The notes: generated by a model from the letters alone, not told the origin. A DNA stretch of 64,000 bases from Apteryx mantelli (GCF_036417845.1 NC_089979.1:27531958-27595957); one strand, 5' to 3'. Shown: positions 12,101-25,379, counted from the first letter of the stretch. Made by a program: numbers and translations.

Positions 12101-15100
12101 TCACTGCTGAGGGCAGTAGTTTCCCTCAACGTCACTCTAAGGTATTGCCAGCTGCTGTGCTTGGTGGACCATGCCTCATGCTGAAAAGAAAGTATTATTA
12201 CTAAAAAGACTGTCTGAGACTATTTTTTAAATGCCATCCCAAAATAACATGGTCCTGAAACACATATGGCTAACAAATGCTGTATTTGCTAGCACGGGAC
12301 AATTTTTATATTTGTGTACTTTTGGAAGTGAAAAGGATTTGGACAAGCACTTGTAAGTTGATAGCTGATCCCTAAGGACTATGAACTCCTTAGAGAGCAA
12401 CAGCTCAGAAATTGCTAGGTATCTCTCCTCTGAAATTCAGGTGCCTTTAATGGATCTCAAAGCATCTTTCACATGCAGTGATAAGGAAATCACTGACAGC
12501 TGGGCCAGAGCCCTCATTGACGCTGCTCAGCTTGGAGAAACACTTGGACGCCTTTGGCTAGAGTATGGGTAGGCAGAAGGGTTCAGTCTTTCCCTTTCCC
12601 TCTCAGCCTAAGACACAAGCACAACAGACCAAACGCTCCCTGGGCTCAGAGGATGGAACACAAGAGCAGGACTCACGCTCAGGTGCTGGGTCTTCTGCTG
12701 GCTCTGGCAAGTCTCGAACGGCCGGTGAGCTGCATGTTGGCCTTCTCCAGCCTCCTGCATCACGCCGAAGCTTACCGCAGCTTCCCATTTCGACTGGGTT
12801 CACAGAGAGGACAAAACATACAAAAAAAACCCCAAACAAACAAGGCCTGTGTGCCCCTACGAGCTTATTGGCATGGCTGAAGCCTTTCTTTAATTTCTTG
12901 TTTGCACGTTTGTGTAAAGAATCTGCAGTCACTTAACAGACTTGTTATTGTGTGCGACTCTCCGCATTAACAACTAGGTCAACCGACAGAGGAAAGCACT
13001 GTACATGCGTGAGGCTCCTTCCCATCAGCCGGTGGCTGCACATTGTGATTTAGGAATTAGCTAGGTAGAATAGCATGTCCTTCCAGGCATGGGCTGCTCT
13101 GAAACGTTACTCTGCTTGCATGGGTCATCTGAAACCTCTCCTTGGCCCCAGCTGAAAAGGGAGCTAAATCTATGCCATTAATTTTCTCTCCCCCCTTGAT
13201 AAAGCAAGACTGAAACAGTGGCAATTTCAGGGGTTTTATCTTCTCCTTCCCACTCTTCAAAACATTTAAGTATAGCATAATTAGTCACCTCTCAAGCACC
13301 CAACACTATATAGGCCTTTTACTGTGTTCAGAGAATCTCAGCTTTTCAAAGTGCTGTGGATAATTCTTGGGTAAGATAAAAGTGAGAGGATAAAGATCTA
13401 GGATATTTTTACTAAGATGATTTTTATGTGCAATATGAACATAATTCCTATCACTGCCTTAGGCAAAGACAAATAAAACAGTAAGAATGGCAGCTACCTT
13501 GAAGTCCATGCAGCCAGAACTGTAGATTCTGGCAAACGGGGTTTTCTCGACTCTATCTCTAGCCAAGCTGCCTCTGTTGTAGTGCCATCAATATGGAAAC
13601 ACTGCTGCAAGAACATATTTTTGGCTGTCACTCAGAAACTGCTGCCAGCCCTCAGCAGAGCCTAGGAGACCTTTTATGCTGTGAGCTTGCCTTTAAGGGG
13701 AAAGTCCTTACAAAATAAATGATTTCCACATCACTCACTCAGCTAAAATGTTTGGACAGTCTGTAAATGAAAAAAATAAAAGTGACAGCTCTGCAGAGAG
13801 TCCCACCTGGGAACTACTATTGCTTCAACAGCTAAGGAATTACCCCCAGCTTCCTTCCAGACTTGCCTGCATGATCCAATTCTCCTTGAATCAGGAAGCC
13901 ACAGAGTTTGTAGCTGTACAGCAAATACAGAGATAACAAATACAGGGACTCTGCTGTCCTGCCTCCTTTGTGCTGCCCCCTTTTCTTTCCTCTATGCTCT
14001 GTCACAGCAATTCGACACAGCTAGCCCACCCCTCTCCTCTTTTGATCACTTAAAACCTGCTCTTCCCTATAATCTACAATTTGTCGAATTGCAAGCCAAT
14101 AATCTTTTCACAGCCTTCTCTGCCCCCCTTTTGCATTGTTCCCAGCCATCCCTATGCACCCAATAACAGCACTTAATGCTGTTGCAATAAACAGAGAGTG
14201 GCTTAGAGGAGCCTTCGAGGATGTCATCGAAGCCCCCCCAGAGAGGCTGTCTGCGTGAAGAAAGCGCTGCAGTACGTGTCCCACGCCAGCTCTCCCAGGG
14301 GCCAGCGCTGCCCTGCACAGACACTGTCGCCGAGCAGCTGCACGGGGCAGGCTGCACCCCGTGGTCAGGCACGCTGCGGAAAGAGCTGAGCTATCACTAA
14401 CCAAACTAGCACTGTGCCATGTGGTGCACATCGGGACTTTTGCACTCTGCTTCACTACTTTCTGTAAATATGCTGTCTGTGTACATGAGAAGTACGTTAG
14501 AACAAATTTTTAAAAGCCCTCCAGTGTGGATTAAGTGTGGTCACACAAGGAGTTTGTGCAAAATAGTACTGCACTTTGAATTTGCCCTCTTGCTTTCTTG
14601 ACAACTGCTTGTTTCCTGTGTGGATAAACCCAGAGATGGAAAAACCTGCTTCAGTGCAGAGACATGAGTAACAGAAATGCATCAAATAACAATATAGAAG
14701 AGGCAGACTATGGACTTCTGTTATCTCTCATGATGCAAGAACAGACAATTGAAGAAATTGAAATCTGGCACATTAAGAACTGCTGTAAAGCAAGGTTGTT
14801 TCTCATGATGTACAGCTGAACTGGGACTCATTCCTATAAGATGTCACTGACAGCAAAAACTTTGTAAGAGTCAGTAAGAGCCTGAATATCAACAAGGGTA
14901 TTCAGATTTGCAATAGTTTGAAATTTTAAAAGCCATCAGGATTTACACCAATCTTTAGTTAATTGGGATTAGGACATTTCTTGCCCCTTCCTCTGCTGGT
15001 TACTGTCAGGGGAAGGACACAGGACTACATGAGCCATGGGACTAATCCAGCATTAGCAGTTCCTGCCACATGTTTATTTGTCTTAAGAAAAATAGTATGA

Positions 15101-15743
15101 CTTTGTAATAGCTTTCGTGATAGGTTGTTCCTTTTAAGCAGTTTCTCACTCACTTATATATTTTGCTTCTTGTATAAATTTATGAATAACTTTAAAGCGA
15201 AAATCCAAAAATGTCAAATCTGGTGAATGAATAGCCCAGTGACTGGATGAAAGGGAGTGTTTATTCACTACCCATTTAAAAACAGATAAATGTTTTAGAT
15301 TACAGGTATGTATGGTCTTAGAGATATGTTTACTCTCAATTATACTTAGCCCTGCACACTTCCTTTCCAGAAAGAAACTCTTCTAAAAATTCTGTTTAGA
15401 TATATATGATCTCTCTGTAAAAATAACCTACCTTTATACAAATTTAAAAACTAATCATATAAGCAGAAATATCCAGCAGTTTGTGCACATCATCAGCGCA
15501 GCAAAGTACCTACCAAGTATTAGATCTCACCAAATACCCCAGGTTCCCTGCAAACAAGAGCTCTTATCAGATCACGAAGTCTGGATAAAATATTGGGTCA
15601 GCAGTGTGACATTAAGACCAATGGGATGTGCAAGTTATAAAAGCAAAAGGTCTCTCCACAAATGTAGTAAGCCAGCTGCAGTGTTGCAACACTTGCTAGG
15701 TTACTTTGAGAACTTGTGATATTACATGTTTTCTTCTGCCTAG
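3191..15743. other. Intergenic sequence with scattered GC-rich patches
   Basis: No exon of a known gene is recognised in this stretch. It holds a 20-bp palindrome at 5,004-5,023, short AT-rich tandem sequence around 9,648-9,680, a G10 run at 10,325-10,334, and two GC-rich patches at about 10,450-10,640 and 14,215-14,380. Open frames on both strands are short and lack family motifs. Confidence 0.55.
5004..5023. repeat. 20-bp perfect palindrome with two inverted AAGTG half-sites
   Basis: The 20 bases read identically on both strands, with GTTAAC at the centre. Each arm contains TTAAGTG, which matches the core of the NK2-class homeodomain site (T-C/T-AAGTG), so two such sites face each other. 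The surrounding DNA is AT-rich and non-coding. A dimeric binding site or a chance palindrome are both possible. Confidence 0.6.
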
Positions 15744-15813
15744 TTCCCACGGTGAAGAGATCTGCACGTTCATTAAAGGAAAAAATCCATGCGCTACGGA
15801 GAAAAACCCAAAG
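15744..15813 (+). other. Isolated exon-like segment with strong splice signals
   Basis: A pyrimidine-rich acceptor (TTTTCTTCTGCCTAG) ends at 15,743 and a good donor (AAG|GTAAGA) begins at 15,814, enclosing 70 bases. One frame is open across the segment: one base to finish a codon plus 23 codons, beginning SHGEEIC and ending EKNPK, with two cysteines. It contains several CpGs, unlike the flanking DNA. I do not recognise the peptide, and no partner exon is visible nearby. It could be an exon of an unannotated transcript, an exon of a decayed gene, or a chance pseudo-exon. Confidence 0.3.
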
Positions 15814-18800
15814 GTAAGAATTGTTAGGAGCTTTAGAAAGAAGCAAATCTCTTTAAAATGCAATCACTGGATTTTTTTGACTTATTTACTTGAAGGTTTT
15901 TGAAGCTGACAGTGCTGCAGTTTGCACATCAGTATTATAGTTCAGAGCAATGAGCACAGAAACACACCCTACTCTTTCCGTCACGCCTGGCGAGCCTTTG
16001 CTCAGCGGCGTTTTCTTCACAGAGATATTAGAATCACTTCACCACAGAACTGTAAATAATTTACTTCTATCAGAAACAAGCTACCATGGCAAAGCAAGCT
16101 GCTATGCTGTGTGGACCCAGGATGCCAGTCCCGGCTCCCTGGACACCTCCATAGGTTGCACGCAGCTCTGAGCAGGGCAGCTCGGGGCCAGACCACCCCG
16201 GAGGGCAGCCAGGAGACAAGGGCTTCAGGCTGAAGCTTATGGTTCTTCCAAAGAGCCTGGGGCGCTTTCTTAGCACAAGGGTTTGGGTTTCTACTATGCT
16301 TGCAACCAGCTATGGCCGGCTACTGAGGAAAGGGAGAGCCAGGCTGCCCCGCTGAGTGGCGTGCGGGTTTTGTTCTGCCCCTTCCCGCCGCGCATGGACT
16401 CACCGGCCGGCTCAGAGCCTTTGGGGCCTCGCTGGAAATTCCAGGGAAGGTTAAGTACATGCATCGTATCACACTGCACCCCCAGCACCATGCCTTGCTA
16501 ACACATCAGCAAAATTCAGGAAAGAACCCACAAAAGTAAGGGCAACTTTTAAGGTAGCTTTCTAATTACACTGACACCACACTTTCTTAAGAATTTTTTA
16601 ACTGCAACAGTCATTTAACCAATCATTAACATGCTTAGAATAATTAGCATCCCAAAAAAGAAATTTCAGCTAAAATACTGTATTTCTGTATAGCATAAAA
16701 TAAAATGAATGTTCTGTTGTTATGCTGACTTTGGTTATGGTTGGTACCCTGAAAAGAAGGTGGGAAAGCCCATGAGTTATGACAGCAGACATGGTATTAG
16801 ACCTCTAGATTTTTATTCTCATTCCTGTCACTGGCTCACTGCTAAAATATACATCTCCTCAGGCACATCACTGAGGGCCAGATTTTCATGAATGTTAAGC
16901 ATTCATATTCCCAAATGAAATTAATGAGAGCTGTGGATGCTCCATACATTGGGAATCATGAGCTCTCCATGCCTCAGGGCATTCCTATAATAGAAAAACT
17001 GCCCTACTTTAACTAGATCAATTTTAAACTGATTTAGTGAGAATTTTGCAACTTAAATAGTTTAGACAATGTCTATGTTATATATCTATAATGTATCTAT
17101 GAAAAAGACTGTTTCTATTAAACAGGCTGATCCGAAGCTTAACTGTGTGTAAAGTCCTTAGATGAAAGGCACTAAGTCCCCAAGCTCTCTTGCTGTATTT
17201 CTTAGGACAGCACTTTCCAAATTATGATCCATGATGTTTGCAAAGAGCTAGAAGGTCACGTGGCTCCAATTCCCTTTCTTGGGTTGCAGTCCTCCAAGCC
17301 CAGAGACATGAGTCAGCTGTAGAAAGGAAGCGAAACAATCCACCAAACATTTTTGTGAGCAATACACATTTTGCATTGTCAGAAGTACTGTCTGCCAAAG
17401 AGTCACGATATTTTTTCATGGCAAGAACCAAAGCTTTCATAGAGTTATTGTCCAGCTAGATTACTTTCCCTTCCATCATGGCCAAAGAGAAGGCCATTTC
17501 CATCCCATTTACAGCTGTGCCCTTGTTGAGTACATTTTTACTTGAAAAAAGCTAGAAAGCATTTGGACAGCTGGTTTCAAATGTAGTCACTCCAAGCTGA
17601 ACTGTACCAGTTCTGTTCTTTCAGAAGCTTTCCTTTTGTATTCTCTCTCTTCCCTCTCTTTACTAGAAAGGACATCTTTTCAGACATCCTTTGCATGGTA
17701 GAAACTATTAGTCCTACTAGCAGAACAGCATTTCACATGCAAATCTAAATTACCGCTGTTGACAGAAAAGGCAGCTTGGAAAAGAGCCATTCTCACAGTG
17801 TGGCCCAGTGCCTAGGACTCTGGGCTAGGGGCGGGAAGCCTGGGTTCAGTCTTTGCTCTCCTATTGCTTTGCAGGGTAAACTAGAGCCACTCAGTTCCCT
17901 TTGCAATGTTTCAATCTCTTCAATCCATAATCTACGATATAAGAGTGATACATGCTGCTTTGAGATTTATGAGTGAAAGTGGTATTAAAGTGATATTGTT
18001 GCTGGTATTATTATTTATTATTATTCAAGCTTTTAAATCTCGGTTCTCACCGGCAATGTGTCAGGCATTACCTAGAAAACTAAGAAAGTTATGAAACTCA
18101 TAACTGCATGTAACAGATTTGATTGCTTGGCATACAAATTGTGCTTTAGGCAAGAAAAGGTGTCTATTTATCTTCAGCTGCTTCAAATTCATGTAACAAG
18201 CGTCAACAGTTCTTGCAATCTATCTTGTTCTCAATGCATGCCTTATCTTAGGAAAGTAGTGTTTCATAGTGCATTTTCCAAATCCAGGCAATTCAGGGCA
18301 AGTTCACTTCTGATCTTCACTGTTTTAACACAATCATTCCAGTTACTAATTCATCCAAGCAAAATGAGTCAAAGGGATTTGATGTGGAAGAATATCTACT
18401 AGATTATTTAACCCAAGTCCAGAAGAGCTCAGAAAAAAGAGACACCTTGAGTATTTTCAGCTGCAAGAAACCAAAGGGCAGAATGATGCAAAGGAAATGA
18501 TGGAATTAACTGAACATTATTTATTGTATTTCTGCATTCCAAGTGTGTGGGAGAGAATAAAATATACTCCTGGTCTGAGCTTTGGAATATTCTTTCAGAA
18601 TAGACTCAAAGATAAAATATCCAAAATGTCACTGCTGGGTGATCCTTTATCCTCTTAAATGAGTGCTACAATAAACTCAAGTGCCTTCTGTGAGCTAATT
18701 TCATTCTGGTAAAGGAAAGACTATCTTTCCAGTAAATAATATTTTACTAGGACCAAATGTCCTGTCAGAACTCCTGCTCTGAACAAGCTATAACTCACCT

Positions 18801-20519
18801 TTAAAGCAATCTTTTTTAACCTCACTTTGGCTAATGCACAACAGTAGTTTGGTTATATTTCAGGTCCTCCTTTTATCTGGAAAATGAATACAGTGATATA
18901 GTCATAAAAAATCATCTCTGACATGGCTTGTGACTGTTAGCAAGTTTGAAGCTGTGAATGATTATCTGGACCTCACCGTTAAAAATCATCTACTGCACAT
19001 GCACAGATTGCAATTTTGAAATGCCTAAATTGTATCCCAAGTACATTCAGTGGAAGTATTGCAGCAGCTTTAGTGTGACTGGATTTAACTTTATATTTCT
19101 TCAAACACAGCAAAGACAAGTCTTCTCCTAGAATCATTCACCATTTTCAAAATAAGGCCTGTTTCTATGTCTAAGACTTAGCTAATGCTTATTTCAGAGT
19201 ATACTTGAAATCCTAACCTTGTCCAAAGGTTGACCTGGCAGTGTAGTTGCCTTGGAGGTATCCTGGGCAAAATCAGATTTCAGGAACCTAGACAGATGTA
19301 TTAGCTTTCCTGCATTGTAAAGAGCCAAACATACCATCATTTATATACTGAGAGAAAAAAGAGGGCAGATATAGGAATCACAAGATGAGTTGTACTAACA
19401 CTGCCCTCTATCAGAAATTTTAAGTAAAGATAAAAGCATTATAAAATTTGTACAAGTTTTGTATTTGAAAGAATTTTTTGTGGTAGCTAGCATTTTATTA
19501 TGTATTTTACTGATTTCAGTGGCTTAAATGCTATAAAGAATAAACACATACATAATTTTATTTGTGTGAGGTCATGATTATCCATTCAGTGAATGCACTG
19601 AAAGCACAGCATAAACAGGCTTAACAACTCATTGTTTTCGTACCATACGAGTTGCTCATTCTCACCCCAGCTCTGCCTTTCCAAGTGCTGGCACAAACAT
19701 TTATGCAGCCACTCAGTAGACCAGGCTAAGGAACTGATTCAGCTGAAAAATATCTGGGCAAAATAAAGGGTTGTTTTTCAGCCACATCGGCTCCCCAGCG
19801 TAGCAATCCAGTCCCCTGCGCGACCACAGAATGCTTGTGCTAGTACGGCACTGGACAGAAGGGCAGATAATGCAGGGCAGGGACCAGCAGTCAAGGACAA
19901 AGACGGGAGACGATGACTTTGTAAGCTGGCACTGCTGCCAAATAGCTTCTTATCAGACTATGCCCTAATATTGTTTCTAATGTAATGTTGTGGCGGGAAA
20001 CGAATTTGGCCAGGATTATAACCAAAGGGTAAGAATGAGAGGAAATTTCTCTTGTTTGCTCGTATAGAAATGAGACGGACCTTTTGTTTCTCCTATCAAA
20101 AACACTCATGTAGTAACCTGTATTATCTGTATTCTAGTCAGCAACTTCTGACAACTTCAAAGGTAGCATCTAAGAAGGCACAAGGTATGCCCTACTTGGT
20201 CAAATGAGTGCTTACAGAGCTGGACGCCAGATTATAACAATTAGTACTTTATTGTGACTTATATCTTCAAAATCTTTCATAAAATCTAAGTTGCCGATCC
20301 ATGATTCCTATGACTACTGTGGTTACATATTGCTTCCATCTTTCAGACTATACAGACATAATTCATTGAAATACTATTCAATGATACTCAAACTACCTAA
20401 ACTGACTTTTTATTTAGTAATATTAAAAGCAGAAAAAAGAAAAAATAATCAGAATTACATGGCCATCAAAACCATCAAAGATCCACAGTGGGGTTCAGGC
20501 ATTTAATTACAGTGAATTA
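15814..20519. other. Intergenic sequence, no gene recognised
   Basis: No exon or repeat family is recognised. A GC-rich patch lies at about 16,125-16,450, and a short imperfect ATT-rich microsatellite at about 18,005-18,025. Open frames are short and uninformative. Confidence 0.55.
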
Positions 20520-20760
20520 ACATCTAGCATCACCGGTGCCCACAGAGCTCATCGCTGGCTGCCCATACAAGCCCCAAGGCATCCAACCATTCTGCTGACA
20601 GACCTTTCCTGGGCTCCTAGATTTCCGCTGCTGGACAAACGTGTAACTGCCTGAAACATGGTGCACCCTGTGAAGTTCTGCTGGTATAGCCAGGTCAGCC
20701 AAACTGCTGTAAACACAGGTATGCTAGCCAAAGAGCACATTCTGAGTTAAGATTATTCAA
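20520..20760 (-). other. Possible extension of the adjacent minus-strand relic
   Basis: This patch is richer in G+C than its surroundings, and two overlapping minus-strand frames of about 60 residues are open. It lies 100-340 bases beyond the stop of the coding relic at 20,861 and on the same strand, so it may be part of the same inserted fragment. I do not recognise the peptides. The link to the neighbour is inferred from strand and distance alone. Confidence 0.2.
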
Positions 20761-20860
20761 GAGAGGGACTAACACAAAGCTTGGTGCGGCACATGTGTGG
20801 ATAGAAGTGCTGTGTAGCTTTGTGGCTGAAATGTGTCACATGCCCCAGACATTGCTAACA

Positions 20861-21293
20861 CTATGAGGCCACAGCCTTGCCAATCCCTTCCAGTAAATCC
20901 AGGTCTGTCACGATGGTGGCATAATAAACCCCTGTCAGCTTAGCTGTATCGGCAGAGGCTCTGAAACAGAGATTCATGACAGCGCTGAGCTTCCTGGTGC
21001 CCATTCCGTATATCAGCCGCACTCCCAAATATGTCAGCTCCACATCCTGAATCAGTAGTGTACTCAAGGAACTCTGTCCCGCACTAAACACAGCAAGGCA
21101 GTGCTTGCTGCTCTCTGGGTGAAACACTTACTCGGTATGTGAAAATGGTCTCCAGAATCTTCCTTTTCTTGATATGGAACATTTGGACATAGATTTCAAA
21201 GTCCATCAGAGTGTGTCCTGCCCCAAAGGCTTTTAAGTATGCTGGTTTAAGTCTTTCTGCACCTGTCCTGAAGATGCTGCCCACATAGTATAA
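20861..21293 (-). pseudogene. Broken minus-strand coding relic, about 140 residues, unrecognised
   Basis: Two overlapping minus-strand frames carry protein-like sequence. The first has coding character from about 21,290 and stays open to 21,084. The second is open from 21,127 and ends at a TAG at 20,861. They are in different frames, so there is a frameshift between 21,084 and 21,127. The first part includes FGAGHTLMDFEIYVQMFHIK and the second DVELTYLGVRLIYGMGTRK and GVYYATIVTDLDLLEG. A GTAAGT at 21,131-21,126 and a TTTAG at 21,088-21,084 could suggest an intron, but it would be only 48 bases long and would not restore the frame. No introns or host gene context are seen. A processed pseudogene or an endogenous non-retroviral RNA-virus fragment (for example a bornavirus-like matrix gene) would fit the size and the isolated setting. 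The family is not established here. Confidence 0.45.
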
Positions 21294-21330
21294 AATAATT
21301 AAATGTTTATATGCACAAATATACATAAAA

Positions 21331-24300
21331 ATAAATAAATAAACTTCAACAGATCTGAAACTAAAGATTACGGAAATTCAGGATTTTCTTGTAAATTCAG
21401 ATTAATTAGTTTCCTCAAGTCCTTGATCTGAAGTTGAAAGCAGTTTCAGGGAGGCAGTTTTAAAACAGAGAAGAAAATCCATCTCCTTTCTATCAAAAAG
21501 CTTGACTGGAGAAAATATACAATTTCTGTTCCAGTTTGCAAATATATTTTTTCAAAGATTTAAATTTTAATCTTAAGACTTGTGTCTCCCAGGCAACATC
21601 AAGAAAGATTAAAATGCAATGTGCTTTGATGGGCATCTTTTATTAAAATGCATTCAAGCGTTGTATCACCACCTTCAAGAAAAATAAAAGTAACTAACAA
21701 AGTAATACCAGTTTATTTCTTCTCCACACTTTCTAGTCTCAGACTAGAGAGGGGCAAAGAAAACAGAGAACCAAGCATCACCCTTTTTATCTCAAAATGC
21801 TTTGAGTGTCTTTGGCAAAACAGCATTGTCTCTCTCATTCTCCCACCAGCAAAACTGATAGAGGCTGGAGGCTCAGGTCTTATATTGCAGTTTCCACTAT
21901 GTTACACATACCAACATCATCTTACCCCATTGTACTTGCTATTTTTGAGATATCTGAATCCTGTGTAACTGAATATTGTGCTATATATATTGCAATATTA
22001 TCTTTTGATCTACCTTTTATCTACAGATATTCACTCAGGTTTTAGAAAATATAACTTTCAACTTTTAGGCCTTTACCCCTGCAAGCTGTATCGAAATTTT
22101 ATTTTAGTATCTGTATCACCAGAATAAAAAAATCCTACTGACTCATTAAAAAGGCTGTGAGCAAAACTCTGATCTTATTAACACTGATGGTAATAGTTCC
22201 ATTGGCTTCAGGAAGTCCTTTTATCTGTACAATTTGTGAGGAACACGCCTCAGAGAATACTGAAAAGCATGGGAAATCTTCACCATCTCTGCCAATTGAC
22301 ACTGTGTCATCCATATACCACAGAAGAAAATATAGCTCTGCACAGATCACTACAGAAAAGAAAAGGTGGCAACAAATCAAAACTAATAAATACAAAGAGA
22401 ATGGGGGGAATACTCATAGTTCAAATAAAACCTGTATTTCCACAGTTCAAATAAAATCTCTATTTCCCTAAGAAAAGCTTGGAGACATCAAGAGTCATTG
22501 CAGTAAAATGAAAAGCTAAAATCCTTTCACCACTTTTAATTTGGAAACAGCCATCACCATGAGGGGACATGGAATGGAAACCTCAACTCACTAAACAAAT
22601 GGCAGGGCTTCCACGGGACAGAGTCCTTGAATGGCTTCTGACACCAGCCCCGAATGTACTTTTTGGCCAAGGACCCAGGCGGCAGGCATGGATTTACCAA
22701 CGAGAGCGCCGGCGGCTGGGGACTCCCCGTCGCCGCCCGGTGCGGGACACATGCTTTGGGTCATATGAGCAGTGTGGGATTATTCCAGCTGCAGCAGTTT
22801 CCAGCCCTGGCTAGTGTCAGTTTCATTGCCAGGATTTTTGAAATGCAGCAGCTACCTCCATGACCCATCTCATGTGTTATTTTCACTTGCCAAATCCAAA
22901 ACAGCTATCACCTTCTGCAGTGGGTAAAACCAGGGGCAACCCTGTCACTGTTATTTCTGCTGCCTCTTGCTTAACTTCTAGATAAGTTTTCCTGATTCTA
23001 AGGGCCCAGTATTTCTATCTGCAATAACCTCTGTGCACACTCAAGTCAAACTGCATTTACCTTGTGCATAAGTGTTTGCTAAACAAGAATGAGTTATTCC
23101 AACTTTTGGAATAGTTGGATACAGGCCTAAAGATGAATGTATGGAGAGCTGATTCAAGGTCTTCTTTGACATAAATTTGGATTGTTGAATTAGATTTCTG
23201 TAGGATGACTTAAACAAATTTTCAAAAAATACAACAGAAAAAAATCGAGTTCAAAAAGACCCACTATAGTTCCCCTCTCTCCAAATGAACCTTCAGTGAA
23301 TGCGTTTCTCAGCAGAAAAAAAAAAAGTATATGCTATTTCTTTCAGGCTGTTGAATCTTCATAAAAATAGCCCTGTCAGACCAGAAGGGATACCTTGATG
23401 TCACAAGTAAGTATGTTTATAAAAATATTAGTGAATATATCTGTTTAATCTATCATATACCCACTTAGATCACAGTAGCTCTGGTTTTAAATAACATTTC
23501 TTTATAGTCTTTTCCATGATATCATTTACAATCACTACGAGTGTGGCTTGGGTTTCTCACTGACAGGTTGCTTAAAGACCTTGTTGTAGCTCACTGTTAC
23601 TGTGTGTTTATTCTGAGGGTGCTAATATCCTGACTATTCAATTTGCGCTAATTCTTTTTTCCCTTTTTTGTTTTCTAGTGAAGAGTTACAGATTGCCTAC
23701 AGGCCTGCTTTGCACACCTTTGATCTTAATTAACCAAATCACAGATATCATTATAAAAACAACCACATTAGCAGCTGGACTTTAACTGGCAGATCGCAGA
23801 TCTTTGTCCTCAGAGTCCCCTCCTGCAGTTTTACAAGCATGTTGTCATCATGCTGGGTAGAAATGCTCGCTGTTCCTCTGTTAAGTACTTACTTTACAGT
23901 ATTATTTGATAACTGCTATGTTTATTTATAGAGGTTAATGCCAAGTTTCCGTCTAATACCTTGGAGCTATCGCTCACTCAAAAAAATCTTATCTTGTTCC
24001 ATAAATAACATAATGACTTGCATTTGTAAGTTAGTGTTGATATATGCCATATATTGCTACATTTTCAAGAAACAGCTAACAGTATTAATGAGTAAATGTG
24101 CCTATTGCTAAGTTTCATATGAATTTCCACAGGAAACTGACTGAATGTTATTAATTCAGCCATTAACAAATGATTCTTGCTAGAATTTGTAATACAGGTA
24201 TTTAAAAACAAGTTTGCCCGCTTTTAATTTGGGTAACTTTCTATTTTTCACATTATCTTAGAATATGCTTTTTATACTGGTACAAAGAATGCCTGTCTAA

Positions 24301-25379
24301 TAAAATTGTACCAGTAGGAGCAAGTCTAGAATATTATAAATGGCTGTAGGCAGTTCAGTAATGGGAACATTTTTAAAAGACTGGTGATTGCTCTGGTGAC
24401 TGAAGAGCAACACAAATGACTAAAGGGGTAAAGGCAGACTGACTTGCTGCACTGGGAGATGTTTGACAATATACATACTTTCAACTTGACTAAACAAAGC
24501 TTGGGGCAGCTAGGTCTATAAATATTTAGGGAAACAAAAGCCACTGGACTAGAGGACTGGAGTTGCTCCCAGAGACATGAAACCACATAACTTGCTGGGC
24601 TGGGACTACGTCAAGTCACCTTTTTGGTATCTGCCATCACATCTGCCCCTCCTCTGGGCTGCCAGTGAAAGGGAGTTCCCTACCTCGCCTCCAGCTATAG
24701 GATGGCCCTAACTGGTGCCTACCTGAAGAAAAATGGAAAAAAAATAGGAAGGAGGAGTTTGATTTTTGTATAAGGTTCCTCCTTTCTCCAGATAATAATG
24801 TGAAACAAGATGATGGGCAGTTTCACACAGCAGAAGGAACTGGCTTCCTTAGTTATTGAGCAATTTACAACTTGGCCAATTCCATCTTGCTTTCACTTAG
24901 CAATTACAGTGCAAGGTAAGAAAAATAGGCCTTAGTGCCAAAGTAAAACTTCAGCAAAGCCTCTTTCTAAATCCCTGTTTTTATGCTCTTCATCTGCATG
25001 CATATTGTCTTCCTTACAAAGTCTTCCACTGCAGATCAGTGGCAAGAAAGCACTTAAGCACGCATATACTGATAGTTTTGATCTCTGAATTATCACTACA
25101 CTTCCAAGGATGTGTGTTTTCCTAGACCTGATCTGAGAAAACTAGCCAATCATAGCAAGAATGAACACACATATGTTTCCAAATCCGAATATCCTCCTCT
25201 GTCCTAAAGGCAAAATCGTATAAAGCCTTTTTAACACAATCGGCTTCCTCACAGCGGATAAGGCCACTCTGATCCATATGCGGTTTTCCCAGACTCTCTG
25301 ATCAAGCCCAGGTTTACCAGAAGGCTTTGGGTGGCCGGTTTCCTTGCTGGCCCACGCGTGGCACCGACCACCTGTCCGT
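21331..25379. other. Intergenic sequence upstream of the ATP6V1C1 CpG island
   Basis: No exon of a known gene is recognised. It contains a 26-base-period tandem duplication at 22,418-22,467 and a GC-rich patch at about 22,570-22,870. The rest is AT-rich unique sequence. Confidence 0.55.
22418..22467. repeat. Two-copy tandem duplication, 26-base period
   Basis: Copies at 22,418-22,441 and 22,444-22,467 match at 22 of 24 bases. Both contain AGTTCAAATAAAA followed by TATTTCC. This is a small local duplication with no evident function. Confidence 0.7.

Noticed and set aside
21084..21131. A 48-base intron inside the minus-strand relic
   Set aside because: GTAAGT and TTTAG are present, but the length is below the practical minimum for vertebrate introns and splicing would leave the two parts out of frame.
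22157..22471. A plus-strand frame of about 104 residues whose start looks like a signal peptide
   Set aside because: It begins at GTG rather than ATG, overlaps a 26-base tandem duplication, has low-complexity Lys/Asn/Thr-rich content and no domain. A hydrophobic start alone is not evidence for a gene.
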